64,000 nt of DNA, from NCBI RefSeq assembly GCF_030380735.1, contig NZ_JAUDRZ010000002.1:248001-312000 (forward strand), read 5' to 3'. A program made the position numbers and the translations under genes. This DNA comes from Rhizobium sp. S152. GTDB taxonomy: Bacteria; Pseudomonadota; Alphaproteobacteria; Rhizobiales; Rhizobiaceae. Every line of letters begins with the position of its first letter. Within the stretch, counting starts at the first letter, position 1. Shown in pieces: positions 27,887 through 35,931 of this stretch. Below the pieces are notes generated by a model that was given only the letters and a program-made list of their open reading frames with translations, searched no databases and was not told where the DNA came from.

Positions 27887-29315
27887 CGGAGAATGGATCG
27901 ACGCCGCCTCCGGCTCGACCTTTGCGACCCATGATCCGGCCACCGGGCGGCATCTGGCCGAGCTGGCCGAGGCGGGCTCGGTCGACATTGATGCGGCCGT
28001 GGCTTCGGCGCGGCGAACCTTCGGGGGCGAGGCATGGCGGGGGATGACGCCGTCCGCGCGGGGCAAGCTCCTGTGGCGGATCGCCGACCTCATCGACGCG
28101 CATGTGGACGAGCTCGCGGAACTGGAGACGCTCGATCAGGGCAAGTCACTGAAGACGGGGCGATTTGGAGAAATTCCGGCCTCCGCCGAGCAATTCCGCT
28201 ACTTCGCGGGTTTTGCCACCAAGATCCTGGGTACGACCATCCCGACGTCGATCGGATATCAACCGGCGGGCAAGAAGATATTCGCCTACACCACGCGCGA
28301 ACCGATCGGCGTCGTCGCCGCGATTACTCCGTGGAACTCCCCGATGCTGATGGCGGCGATGAAGCTTGCGCCGGCACTGGCGGCCGGTTGCACCATTGTG
28401 CTGAAGCCTGCCGAAGAGACGTCGCTTACCGCGTTGCGTCTCGGCGAACTCATGCTGGAGGCGGGGTTGCCTGCCGGCGTGGTCAATATCGTGACCGGCC
28501 TCGGCGAGACCGCGGGCGCGGCGCTGACGGGGCATCCCGATGTCGACAAGGTCGCCTTTACCGGATCGACGGAAGTCGGCAAGCTGATCGTCGGTGCCGC
28601 GCGCGGAAACCTCAAGAAGCTGACGCTGGAGCTCGGCGGCAAGTCGCCGGCGATCGTCATGCCGGATGCGGATATGGTTCTCGCCGTGCCCGGAATTGCC
28701 CGCGGCATCTTCGCGAATGGCGGCCAGGTGTGCGTTGCCGGTTCCAGGGTCTACGCTCATCGCAGCGTCTACGAGCAGCTGGTGGAGGGACTGGCGGCGG
28801 AGGCGGACAAGCTGAGGCTGGGACATGGGCTCGATCCGCTGACGGATCTCGGGCCCCTGGTGAACAGGAAGCAGGCCGATCGCGTCGCGGGGTTCGTTTC
28901 CGAAGGCACGGAGATGGGCGCCGAGATCGTGGCGGGCGGGTCGCAGCTCGGCGATGAGCAAACCTTCTACCGACCGACCGTGGTGACCGGTGTCCGGCAG
29001 GATATGCGGATGATGCGGGAGGAAATATTCGGGCCCGTCGTCGCGGTCACGCCTTTCGAAGAGGCGGATGAGGCGATCGCGTTCGCCAACGATTCTCTCT
29101 ACGGTCTTGCCGCCAGCGTGTGGACGGCGGATCTCAGCAACGCGCATCGTCTCTCGGCGCGGGTGCGTTCGGGCACGGTGTGGATCAACTGCCACTCCTA
29201 TTTCTCGCCGGAGCTCCCGAAGGGCGGACACAAGCAATCCGGCTGGGGCTACGAGAACGGCGCGCCGGGGCTTGAGAATTATCTGGAGCTGAAGACTGTC
29301 TGCGCCGTGATCTAG
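27801..29315 (+). CDS. NAD(P)-dependent aldehyde dehydrogenase
   Basis: 504 residues from the ATG at 27801 (an ATG at 27795 adds two residues). Catalytic Glu in LTLELGGKSP and catalytic Cys in ANGGQVCVAGSR, cofactor-binding AITPWNSPM and FTGSTEVGK, and the closing GYENGAPGLENYLELKTV. The gene starts 86 bp before the end of the FeS subunit gene, in another frame. Probable role: oxidation of an aldehyde from the GMC oxidoreductase or the ThDP decarboxylase. It is broadly of the betaine/5-carboxymethyl-2-hydroxymuconate semialdehyde type. The substrate is undetermined. Confidence 0.92.
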   Translation: MTLTVGSIEPSSQAAKAFLSRSRQKLLIDGEWIDAASGSTFATHDPATGRHLAELAEAGSVDIDAAVASARRTFGGEAWRGMTPSARGKLLWRIADLIDAHVDELAELETLDQGKSLKTGRFGEIPASAEQFRYFAGFATKILGTTIPTSIGYQPAGKKIFAYTTREPIGVVAAITPWNSPMLMAAMKLAPALAAGCTIVLKPAEETSLTALRLGELMLEAGLPAGVVNIVTGLGETAGAALTGHPDVDKVAFTGSTEVGKLIVGAARGNLKKLTLELGGKSPAIVMPDADMVLAVPGIARGIFANGGQVCVAGSRVYAHRSVYEQLVEGLAAEADKLRLGHGLDPLTDLGPLVNRKQADRVAGFVSEGTEMGAEIVAGGSQLGDEQTFYRPTVVTGVRQDMRMMREEIFGPVVAVTPFEEADEAIAFANDSLYGLAASVWTADLSNAHRLSARVRSGTVWINCHSYFSPELPKGGHKQSGWGYENGAPGLENYLELKTVCAVI

Positions 29316-29415
29316 AGCAATTTCAGGAAAAGTGCGAAGAGGTTTTCCGTCCGGAATTGCGTGAAAACAAGAGGATAGAGCTGTTCCGCGACTTGAGGAA
29401 AAGCGGAACTGATCT
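29314..29415. repeat. Rhizobial-type intergenic palindromic repeat (two adjacent stem-loops)
   Basis: Starts at the stop of the aldehyde dehydrogenase. First dyad: GCAATT...GGAAAA (from 29317) mirrored by TTTTCC...GAATTGC (to 29360). Second dyad: GTTCCGC (29383-29389) and GCGGAAC (29403-29409). Elements beginning TAGAGCAATT and containing GGTTTTCCGTCCGGAATTGC resemble a dispersed intergenic repeat I recall from Rhizobium/Agrobacterium genomes. That recognition is from memory and was not searched. It may act as a terminator or mRNA-stabilising element here. Confidence 0.6.
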
Positions 29416-29493
29416 AGGGAGCCGGACGGTATCGCGCCGTTGTCATCATGTGATAGCGTCCTTGTCCGATACGTCCGGTCTGGAGCTTGCCGG

Positions 29494-30279
29494 ATGAATG
29501 GAGGCATGGACGTGACATTTCCCCTTTTCGATCTTGCCGGAAGACGCGCGCTGATCACCGGTTCGTCGCAGGGCATTGGCTTTGCGCTTGCACGTGGACT
29601 TGCGCAGCACGGCGCGTCCGTCGTTCTGAATGGTCGCAACCGATCGAGGGTGGAGGAAGCCGCCTCGGTGCTCAAGGATGAGGGCCATGACGCCGTGGGG
29701 TGCGACTTCGATGTCACGGACGGCGATGCGGTAAGGCGTGGCATAGATAGTCTGGAGGCGGATCTGGGGCCGATCGATGTTCTTGTAAACAATGCCGGGA
29801 TGCAGTTTCGCGCGCCGCTGGAGGATTTTCCCGCGGATCGCTGGCAGCAGTTGCTGACGACCAACGTCTCGAGCGCCTTCTTTGCCGGGCAGGCCGTGGC
29901 CCGGCACATGATTCCGCGCGGACGCGGAAAGATCATCAATATCGCGTCGGTCCAGAGCGAACTGGCACGTCCGGGCATAGCGCCCTACACCGCCACCAAG
30001 GGCGCGATAAAGAACCTGACCCGCGGAATGTGCGCGGACTGGGCGAAGCACGGGCTGCAGGTGAATGCCATTGCGCCGGGCTATTTCAAGACGCCGCTCA
30101 ATCAGGCGCTTGTCGATAGCGAGGAGTTTTCCTCCTGGCTCGAGAAACGCACACCCGCGGCACGGTGGGGCAATGTCGAGGAACTCGTGGGCGCGGCAGT
30201 CTTCCTCGCCGGCAATGCGTCTTCGTTCGTCAATGGGCACACGCTCTATGTCGACGGCGGCATCACGACCTCTCTCTAA
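29494..30279 (+). CDS. Short-chain dehydrogenase/reductase, gluconate 5-dehydrogenase-like
   Basis: 261 residues from the ATG at 29494 (GGAG eight bases upstream; an ATG at 29506 is possible). Classical SDR: ITGSSQGIGFALARGLAQHG for NADP(H)/NAD(H) binding, DVLVNNAGMQFRAPLEDF, catalytic Ser in NIASVQSELARP and the Tyr/Lys pair in YTATKGAIKN. The C-terminal APGYFKTPLNQALV and SSFVNGHTLYVDGG are typical of gluconate 5-dehydrogenase-type SDRs. It follows the palindromic repeat and converges on the IclR gene. Whether it belongs to the purine-type island or to a sugar-acid pathway is unclear. Confidence 0.9.
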   Translation: MNGGMDVTFPLFDLAGRRALITGSSQGIGFALARGLAQHGASVVLNGRNRSRVEEAASVLKDEGHDAVGCDFDVTDGDAVRRGIDSLEADLGPIDVLVNNAGMQFRAPLEDFPADRWQQLLTTNVSSAFFAGQAVARHMIPRGRGKIINIASVQSELARPGIAPYTATKGAIKNLTRGMCADWAKHGLQVNAIAPGYFKTPLNQALVDSEEFSSWLEKRTPAARWGNVEELVGAAVFLAGNASSFVNGHTLYVDGGITTSL

Positions 30280-30285
30280 CATTGG

Positions 30286-31071
30286 CTAGGTTTTCGCGCC
30301 AAGCCGCCGGGAAAGCGTGCTGGCGCAATCGACCACATAGGCCCCCAAACGCTCCATCGCTTCGGGAGTGGCATGACTGGAGTGCATGCTGAGGGCGAAG
30401 CCGCCGACCGCGTTCTCGCCGGAAAAATCGAAAACCGGCGCGCCGAGGCAGATCATCCCCTGGCGAACCTGTTCGTTGTCGATGGAGAAGCCACGCTGCC
30501 GGGTCTCCTGCAGTTCCCGCTCCAGCGCGTCCAGCGAGGCCACGGAATTCGACGTCAACGCCGCCGGCAAGCCGTCGGGGTAGAGGCCAAGCGCAACGCT
30601 GTGCGGCATCGTGCTCATGATCGCCTTGCCGGTCGCGGTGAAGGCGGCAGGCAGGCGCATGCCGTTGCGGAAGGTTATGCCGAGCGGATCCTCGCCGTGG
30701 CGCGACGCGATATAGACCACCTCGTTGCCGTCGAGGATCGTCAGCGTCGCAGTCTCGGTCTTCAGGCCGGGCACGCAATCCCACAGGCGAACGAACTCGG
30801 CCACCATGTCGGACTTGGCGATGAAGGCGTTCGCCCAGAGCATCACATGACCGCCGATCCCGAATCCCTGGCCCTTGCGTTCGAGCAGGCCCAGTTCGAT
30901 CAATGTGCCGCAAAGCCCGTGGACGGTGCTTTTCGCCAGCCTCAGCTCGCGCGCGATGTTGCTGACGGTTGCGGTCTCTCCGCTGGCGGCCACGAGATCG
31001 AGGATGCGCGCGGCGCGTTCGACGGCCGGAGCCGTACTCTTCGTCTCGCGTGCTGTGTCGATGTCGCTCAC
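30286..31071 (-). CDS. IclR family transcriptional regulator
   Basis: 261-residue regulator. The N-terminal winged HTH reads RAARILDLVAASGETATVSN, then IARELRLAKSTVHGLCGTLIELG; the IclR effector domain has IASRHGEDPLGITFRNGMRLP and the closing GFSIDNEQVRQGMICLGAPV. It is divergent from a GabD-like dehydrogenase gene, with tandem 16-bp palindromes in the shared promoter region, so it probably controls that gene and itself. Confidence 0.94.
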   Translation of the reverse strand: MSDIDTARETKSTAPAVERAARILDLVAASGETATVSNIARELRLAKSTVHGLCGTLIELGLLERKGQGFGIGGHVMLWANAFIAKSDMVAEFVRLWDCVPGLKTETATLTILDGNEVVYIASRHGEDPLGITFRNGMRLPAAFTATGKAIMSTMPHSVALGLYPDGLPAALTSNSVASLDALERELQETRQRGFSIDNEQVRQGMICLGAPVFDFSGENAVGGFALSMHSSHATPEAMERLGAYVVDCASTLSRRLGAKT

Positions 31072-31110
31072 CTGCGTCGATCTTTCCCTTGCGCTTCAGT
31101 GATAGCGATT

Positions 31111-31145
31111 GTACAACATGTCGAACATTGTTCAATAGGTTGAAC
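31111..31145. promoter_or_regulatory. Tandem 16-bp palindromes, candidate IclR operators
   Basis: GTACAACATGTCGAAC (31111-31126, imperfect palindrome) and GTTCAATAGGTTGAAC (31130-31145, perfect 6-4-6 palindrome GTTCAA/TTGAAC) are spaced 19 bp centre to centre, about 40 bp upstream of the IclR start. Sequence type (GTTCAA half-sites), size and location fit IclR-family operators. Confidence 0.7.
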
Positions 31146-31213
31146 GATGAGACGTTTCCCTAATTCATGAGTGTCTCAATGCATTCATGATCTCGCAAGC
31201 GAGGACATATTCG

Positions 31214-32671
31214 ATGCTGGAATCCATCAAGGCGGCCGGTTGGCTGAGAGAGCAGAACATCGTCGGCGGAAAGTGGATCGCGGCCGATGGCGGGGAGACG
31301 ATCGAGGTCAACAATCCTGCGACCGGCGAGATCATCGGCACAATCCCGAAATCGGGCAAGGCCGAGACCCGGCGTGCGATCGAAGCGGCAAGTGCTGCTT
31401 TTCCCTCCTGGTCGGGACAGACCGCCGCCGAGCGTGCCGCCCTTTTGATGGAGATGGTGCGGCTCATTCGCGACAATGCCGATGCGCTCGCGCAGATGTT
31501 GACCCTCGAGCAGGGCAAGTCGCTGGCCGAGGCCAAGGGCGAAGTGATGATCAGCGCGGCCTATGTGCAGTGGTTCGCGGAAGAAGCAAGACGGATCAAT
31601 GGCGAGGTCGTGCCGTCGCCGTGGAAAGATCGCCGCATTCTCGTCGTTCGCGAACCGGTCGGTGTGGTTGGCGCGATCACGCCGTGGAACTTTCCGTTCT
31701 CGATGATTGCCCGCAAGCTCGGCGCCGCACTGGCCGCCGGCTGCACCATCGTCGTCAAGCCCGCCGAGTTCACGCCCTATTGCGGGATCGTCTGGGGCCT
31801 GCTGGCCGAAAAGGCCGGCATTCCCGCCGGAGTGGTGAATATAGTCACCGGCGCATCGGCGGAGATCGGCGGGGAGCTCACCTCCAACCCCATCGTCCGC
31901 AAGATCACCTTCACCGGTTCGACGCGTGTCGGCAAGCTGCTCTACGAACAGTCCGCCGGCACGATGAAGCGGCTGTCGATGGAACTCGGCGGCAACGCAC
32001 CTTTCATCGTCTTCGATGATGCCGATCTCGACCGCGCGGTCGATGGCGCGATCGCCGCCAAATACCGCAATTCCGGCCAGACCTGCGTCTGCACCAACCG
32101 CTTCTACATTCAGGACGGTATCTATGACGCCTTCGCCGAGAAGTTCGCGGCCAGGGTCAAGGCGCTGAAGGTCGGAAACGGTTTCGACAAGGGAACCGAG
32201 CAGGGGCCGCTCATCAACGAGGCGGCCGTGAAGAAGGTGGAAGAACACGTCGCCGACGCGCTCTCGAAGGGCGGCAAGGTCCTTGTCGGCGCCAGGCGCC
32301 ATGCGCTCGGCGCGACCTTCTACGAGCCGACCGTCATCGCCGATGCCACCGCCGATATGGTCGTGGCGCGCGAGGAGACGTTCGGCCCGCTTGCCGCGCT
32401 CTTCCACTTCAAGGATGAGAGCGAAGCGATCGCCGCGGCCAACGCCACCGAGTTCGGGCTCGCCGCCTATCTCTACACCCGCGATCTCGCCCGGACGTTC
32501 CGGGTGTCGTCGGCGCTGGAATACGGGATGGTCGGCATCAACGAAGGCATCATTACCTCGGAAGTCGCCCCGTTCGGCGGCGTCAAGGACAGCGGCATGG
32601 GACGCGAGGGTTCGGTCCATGGGCTCGATGACTACCTGAACATGAAGTATCTCAGCATCGGCGGCCTGTAG
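31214..32671 (+). CDS. NAD(P)-dependent succinate-semialdehyde dehydrogenase-type aldehyde dehydrogenase (GabD-like)
   Basis: 485 residues from the ATG at 31214, chosen because GAGGA lies 8 bases upstream; the frame also offers an ATG at 31187. GabD-like features: FTGSTRVGKLLYEQSA, catalytic Glu in SMELGGNAPFIVF, catalytic Cys in NSGQTCVCTNRFYI, and the ending GGVKDSGMGREGS...LNMKYLSIGGL. It would oxidise succinate semialdehyde, glutarate semialdehyde or a related C4/C5 semialdehyde. Control by the divergent IclR regulator is likely. The stop is 8 bp from the convergent SDR stop, and a CAGAGCCGC/GCGGCTCTG dyad at 32691-32721 inside that gene's 3' end may act as its terminator. Confidence 0.92.
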   Translation: MLESIKAAGWLREQNIVGGKWIAADGGETIEVNNPATGEIIGTIPKSGKAETRRAIEAASAAFPSWSGQTAAERAALLMEMVRLIRDNADALAQMLTLEQGKSLAEAKGEVMISAAYVQWFAEEARRINGEVVPSPWKDRRILVVREPVGVVGAITPWNFPFSMIARKLGAALAAGCTIVVKPAEFTPYCGIVWGLLAEKAGIPAGVVNIVTGASAEIGGELTSNPIVRKITFTGSTRVGKLLYEQSAGTMKRLSMELGGNAPFIVFDDADLDRAVDGAIAAKYRNSGQTCVCTNRFYIQDGIYDAFAEKFAARVKALKVGNGFDKGTEQGPLINEAAVKKVEEHVADALSKGGKVLVGARRHALGATFYEPTVIADATADMVVAREETFGPLAALFHFKDESEAIAAANATEFGLAAYLYTRDLARTFRVSSALEYGMVGINEGIITSEVAPFGGVKDSGMGREGSVHGLDDYLNMKYLSIGGL

Positions 32672-32679
32672 GCCGTCCT

Positions 32680-33567
32680 TCACGTTGTCACAGAGCCGCC
32701 GGCCGTCGGTCTGCGGCTCTGGCGGGCACCACAGCATTCCTTGTATTTCAGGCCTGAACCGCAGGGACAGGCGTCACTGCTGCGGCGCTGCAATCGGCCG
32801 ATCAGCGGCAGCAGCAGCGCCGACGGAACGATCCTGGCCGTCAGCGCCGCCAGTTTCGCAGACAGGCCGGGGATGACCAGCCGCTTACCGGCCTTGAAGC
32901 CGCGCCATGCGTGCTCCGCCACGTAATCCGCATCCGCCTTCGGCAGGCTCTTGAACAGCCACGAGCGGCCGGCGCCTGATTTCTCGAGGAATTCGGTGGC
33001 GACGGGGCCGGGCGCCACGCAGGTCACGGTCACGCCCGTGCCGCGCAATTCCTGGTGGAGCGCCTCCGAGAACGTGCGCACGAAGCCCTTGCTGGCATAG
33101 TAGAGCGCCATGCCCGGACCTGGCGTGAAACTCGCGATCGAACCGAGGTTGATTACGCCGCCGCGCTTGCGCGCCACCATCTCGGGCAGGAAGTGAAGCG
33201 TGAGTTCGGTAAGCGCCCGGATGTTGACATCAACCATCCCAAGCTGCTCACCGATCGGCAGCGCGGTCGCGGCGCCGCGAAGGCCGTAGCCGGCGCTGTT
33301 GACGAGAACGTCGCAGAACAGACCGTTCGCGCTTAGGAAGTCTCTGAGCGACGGGACAATGTCCCCGGTCGTCAGATCGAGCGCCAGTGTCAGAGGTTGT
33401 CCGCCAGCCTGCCGCACCTCGTTCGCGGCGGCTGCCAGGGCATCGCCCGAGCGCCCGAGCAGCACCACGGCACCGCCGCCGCGCGCCGCGACCTTGGCGA
33501 TCGCCCGGCCGATGCCGCGCGATCCGCCGAGGACGACGACAGCCGGTCTCGTCTGGTCCGGGTTCAT
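32680..33567 (-). CDS. SDR oxidoreductase with C-terminal SEC-C zinc-binding motif
   Basis: 295 residues. Residues ~8-230 are a short-chain dehydrogenase: GGSRGIGRAIAKVAARGG, VLVNSAGYGLRGA, catalytic Ser in NLGSIASFTPGPGM and YYASKGFVRTFSEAL with Tyr/Lys. This is followed by a segment typical of membrane-associated SDRs (AALTARIVPSALLLPLIGRL). The last ~30 residues contain a SEC-C motif, CPCGSGLKYKECCG, a zinc-binding tail best known from SecA. This fusion is unusual. It is the last gene of a three-gene minus-strand unit and overlaps the acyltransferase-like gene by ATGA. Its substrate is unknown; lipid or polyketide-like ketones are possible. Confidence 0.88.
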   Translation of the reverse strand: MNPDQTRPAVVVLGGSRGIGRAIAKVAARGGGAVVLLGRSGDALAAAANEVRQAGGQPLTLALDLTTGDIVPSLRDFLSANGLFCDVLVNSAGYGLRGAATALPIGEQLGMVDVNIRALTELTLHFLPEMVARKRGGVINLGSIASFTPGPGMALYYASKGFVRTFSEALHQELRGTGVTVTCVAPGPVATEFLEKSGAGRSWLFKSLPKADADYVAEHAWRGFKAGKRLVIPGLSAKLAALTARIVPSALLLPLIGRLQRRSSDACPCGSGLKYKECCGARQSRRPTAGGSVTT

Positions 33568-34349
33568 GAAGCCTCTCCTGAAATTGTCATGACGGAGGAC
33601 GATTCCGTTTCCGCGAGACGGCGCAGTTCCTGGGTCACCTCGCCGTTCAGTATGGCCTCGAACCGCTCCAGCGCCCGCGCCACATTTGCGCCATCCATGA
33701 CCCGGTGGTCATAGTGGATCCGGACGGTAACGGACCCGTCCTCATCGATCGGGCCGTAATTGAAGATCGTCGTCAGCGGCGTGAGCGGATTGAGCGATTC
33801 GGCGCCAAGCCCGGAATAGACGGAAAGCTGGAAAGTGCCGAAATACCGGCCCCGCTTGCGGCCGATGTTCAGCCCCAGCCACATGATTATCCATCGGATC
33901 GGCCCGGGGGCGCGCGCAATCTTCAGTGCGCGCCGGAATTCCTTGATATCGAGCACCGGGCGCGTTCTTGCGGCCTGCATCAGCGCGCCGATCTCTGAGA
34001 TCGTGCGGCGTTCCGGGGCCTTGATGGTGCTGAGCAGCACGGCACGCTCGCCCTCATATTCCCGCTCGTGCGCGACGGATGCCACGCTTTCGGGATACTC
34101 ATAGAGATGCGGTCTCGGAAATTTCACATAGGCGCGCCGCAGGTCCGGCGTCTCGCGCGAGAGCAACGCATAGCCCTTCAGGAAAAGGGCTGTCCATGAC
34201 GGCTTGGCGATGAGAGCCCGTCTGGCGGCAAGCAGGGGCGCGAGGTTCATGCGGCGCTGCACGGTGACCCTCGGCACCTTGATGGAAAACCGCATCAGAT
34301 CCCCGACGAGACGGCGGGGCGCCGAAAGCTTGATGGCTCGGCCTCGCAT
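33564..34349 (-). CDS. E2-type acyltransferase domain protein without lipoyl domain
   Basis: 261 residues resembling the catalytic domain of 2-oxo acid dehydrogenase E2 (chloramphenicol acetyltransferase fold). The catalytic motif is HYDHRVMDGANVARALERFE near residue 215, and LTTIFNYGPIDEDG precedes it. There is no lipoyl or E1/E3-binding domain and no E1/E3 genes nearby, so it does not belong to a standard dehydrogenase complex. It may use free acyl-CoA. Middle gene of the unit ICMT-like / E2-like / SDR-SEC-C. Confidence 0.75.
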   Translation of the reverse strand: MRGRAIKLSAPRRLVGDLMRFSIKVPRVTVQRRMNLAPLLAARRALIAKPSWTALFLKGYALLSRETPDLRRAYVKFPRPHLYEYPESVASVAHEREYEGERAVLLSTIKAPERRTISEIGALMQAARTRPVLDIKEFRRALKIARAPGPIRWIIMWLGLNIGRKRGRYFGTFQLSVYSGLGAESLNPLTPLTTIFNYGPIDEDGSVTVRIHYDHRVMDGANVARALERFEAILNGEVTQELRRLAETESSSVMTISGEAS

Positions 34350-34358
34350 CGTGCACCT

Positions 34359-34952
34359 CTAGTAGAGATAAGGAATCAGTCGCTTCGTTCTCTGCATGTA
34401 GTCGCCGTATTCCGCGCCGAAGATCTCCATCATCATGCGCTCTTCCTTGTCGACGCGCAGGAAGAACAGGATCGCGAAACCCAGCAGCCCGGCAAGGCCG
34501 GCGAACCAGTTGGGAATCAGAAAAGCCTGGCCGATGCCCATCAGCATGAAGGACGTGTACATGGGATGGCGTACGAAGGCGTAGGGCCCGCCCGAGATCA
34601 GCTTGTGCTTCTCTCGGATCTCCAGCGTGATCGACCAGTTGCGGCCAAGTTCCTTGTGGGTTCGGCGAAACACCCACATCGCGGAGAAGAACACGACGGC
34701 GCCGACGATCACTGCCCAGATATGGGCCGGGTGATCAAGTGCTCTCGGGACGCCCGTCGCCACGTAAAATCCCGGAATGACCGCAAGTCCGACGAGCGCC
34801 GAGGCAAGCCCCACGGCCTCGTTGCCCGAGCGCCTGCTGCTGACCACACGCACGCGTTTGGCACGACGCTCGAACGGAAAGCGAATGACGTACCACGCAA
34901 TGATGCCAAGAACCCAAATGCTCTCCCCAGCCGCAGCTACCGACATGCTCAA
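34359..34952 (-). CDS. Isoprenylcysteine carboxyl methyltransferase family membrane protein
   Basis: 197-residue integral membrane protein with about five hydrophobic segments. It has the ICMT/phospholipid-methyltransferase pattern GPYAFVRHPMYTSF near residue 124 and the C-terminal EERMMMEIFGAEYGDYMQRT. Bacterial members are SAM-dependent methyltransferases whose acceptors are mostly unknown. First gene of the three-gene unit, with 9 bp before the acyltransferase-like gene. Confidence 0.88.
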   Translation of the reverse strand: MSMSVAAAGESIWVLGIIAWYVIRFPFERRAKRVRVVSSRRSGNEAVGLASALVGLAVIPGFYVATGVPRALDHPAHIWAVIVGAVVFFSAMWVFRRTHKELGRNWSITLEIREKHKLISGGPYAFVRHPMYTSFMLMGIGQAFLIPNWFAGLAGLLGFAILFFLRVDKEERMMMEIFGAEYGDYMQRTKRLIPYLY

Positions 34953-35003
34953 TTCAGGTCACCGGTGCCTTTCCGTATTTGATCACCAACGTGATCGTCC
35001 ACC

Positions 35004-35594
35004 CTAACCGCCATTCATCTCCCGAAGCTTGGTGATGAATTGCTGTGGCCGCAGCCATATCCCCGGTGCTTTATAGCCCATGGAGCGCGCGATGTCCGCG
35101 ACAAAAGCGTTGCAGTTGTACACGGATGCCTGCCAGAACTTCGATTTCGCCTTGAGTTGCCGGATATAGGCGACCGTCTTGTTGTACTCCGCCTCGGTCA
35201 GCATCACGCGCCAGCTGGCGGAACGGTACTGTTCTTCAAGGTCGCCATCGCTTGCGCCGGTTTCCGCGGGCACCGGAATGAAGTGTCCGATGACATAGGG
35301 CGCGGCATCAAGCGAGGCCGGTGCAAGGCCGGCCACCTCTTGGGTGGCCGCGCCGCCGGATTTGTTCAAGCGGCCGAAGATCACGTAGGAATGACCGTAG
35401 GTCAGCGCATAGCGTGATCGGAACTCGATATAATACCGGTTTTCGGTGTTCTTCGTATTGGTGTAGGCGGGAAGGGCGCTGCCTGCGTAATTCGATACGA
35501 AACGGGGCTGTGGTGCCTTATCTTCCGATTGACATCCCGCGGTCGCGAGCGCGAGCAGAATGGCGAGTGATAGCCGACCTGTCATGCGTTGCAT
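35004..35594 (-). CDS. Putative lipoprotein, possibly a papain-like-fold protein, function unknown
   Basis: 196 residues from the ATG at 35594 (MQRMTGRLSLAIL); the open frame extends further upstream but the signal peptide sets this start. Hydrophobic signal followed by lipobox LATAGC, so it is an outer-membrane or periplasmic lipoprotein. The mature part has TYGHSYVIFGRLN (a conserved-looking His) near residue 65 and YNCNAFVADIARSMGY (a Cys before a helix) near 162. His-then-Cys in this order suggests a permuted NlpC/P60 or papain-like fold, but this is only a pattern reading. I do not recognise the family. Confidence 0.65.
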   Translation of the reverse strand: MQRMTGRLSLAILLALATAGCQSEDKAPQPRFVSNYAGSALPAYTNTKNTENRYYIEFRSRYALTYGHSYVIFGRLNKSGGAATQEVAGLAPASLDAAPYVIGHFIPVPAETGASDGDLEEQYRSASWRVMLTEAEYNKTVAYIRQLKAKSKFWQASVYNCNAFVADIARSMGYKAPGIWLRPQQFITKLREMNGG

Positions 35595-35705
35595 CCTAAG
35601 CTCTATCTCCCGAGCCTTAGGGAACATGAAGCGCGACGACGGCCCTTGGCATTCACCGACGGTGAGACCAGCCGCGAGCCGGTCCAGCCCCAACTGAGAA
35701 TCGCT

Positions 35706-35731
35706 AAGGAAGGGCCGTGAGGCCCTTCCTT
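35706..35731 (-). terminator. Perfect 11-bp stem-loop terminator
   Basis: AAGGAAGGGCC (35706-35716) and GGCCCTTCCTT (35721-35731) form a perfect stem with a 4-base loop, 18 bp beyond the stop of the small lipoprotein gene on the minus strand. The stem ends in CCTT but has no long U-run. Confidence 0.75.
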
Positions 35732-35749
35732 GTTGGTGAAGGTCAGTGC

Positions 35750-35881
35750 TTACTTATAAACGGGTGCCGGTTCCGCAGCGACTGGCGGCGGCGCCTTACC
35801 TTTGCCCTTGCCGATAGAGCCGCAGGCGCTCAAGCTCACCGCGGAAACCAGGGCAACAATCACGATTAGAATTCTGCTCAT
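35750..35881 (-). CDS. Very small lipoprotein (43 aa)
   Basis: 43 residues from the ATG at 35881. It is preceded by GGAGAGGA at suitable spacing and by a good sigma-70-like promoter, and followed by a strong terminator, so this is a real single-gene unit. The sequence is a lipoprotein signal (MSRILIVIVALVSAVSLSAC, lipobox LSAC) followed by a short Gly/Lys/Pro/Ala-rich tail (GKGKGKAPPPVAAEPAPVYK). Similar tiny lipoproteins occur in rhizobia. Function unknown. Confidence 0.8.
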   Translation of the reverse strand: MSRILIVIVALVSAVSLSACGSIGKGKGKAPPPVAAEPAPVYK

Positions 35882-35931
35882 CAGTAGTCCTCTCCTAAGC
35901 ACGGAATAGATTATCGAAGGCAACGATTCCA

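Noticed and set aside
28146..29978. 610-codon minus-strand frame across aldehyde dehydrogenase and SDR
   Set aside because: Antisense to two well-supported enzymes and crosses the intergenic palindromic repeat.
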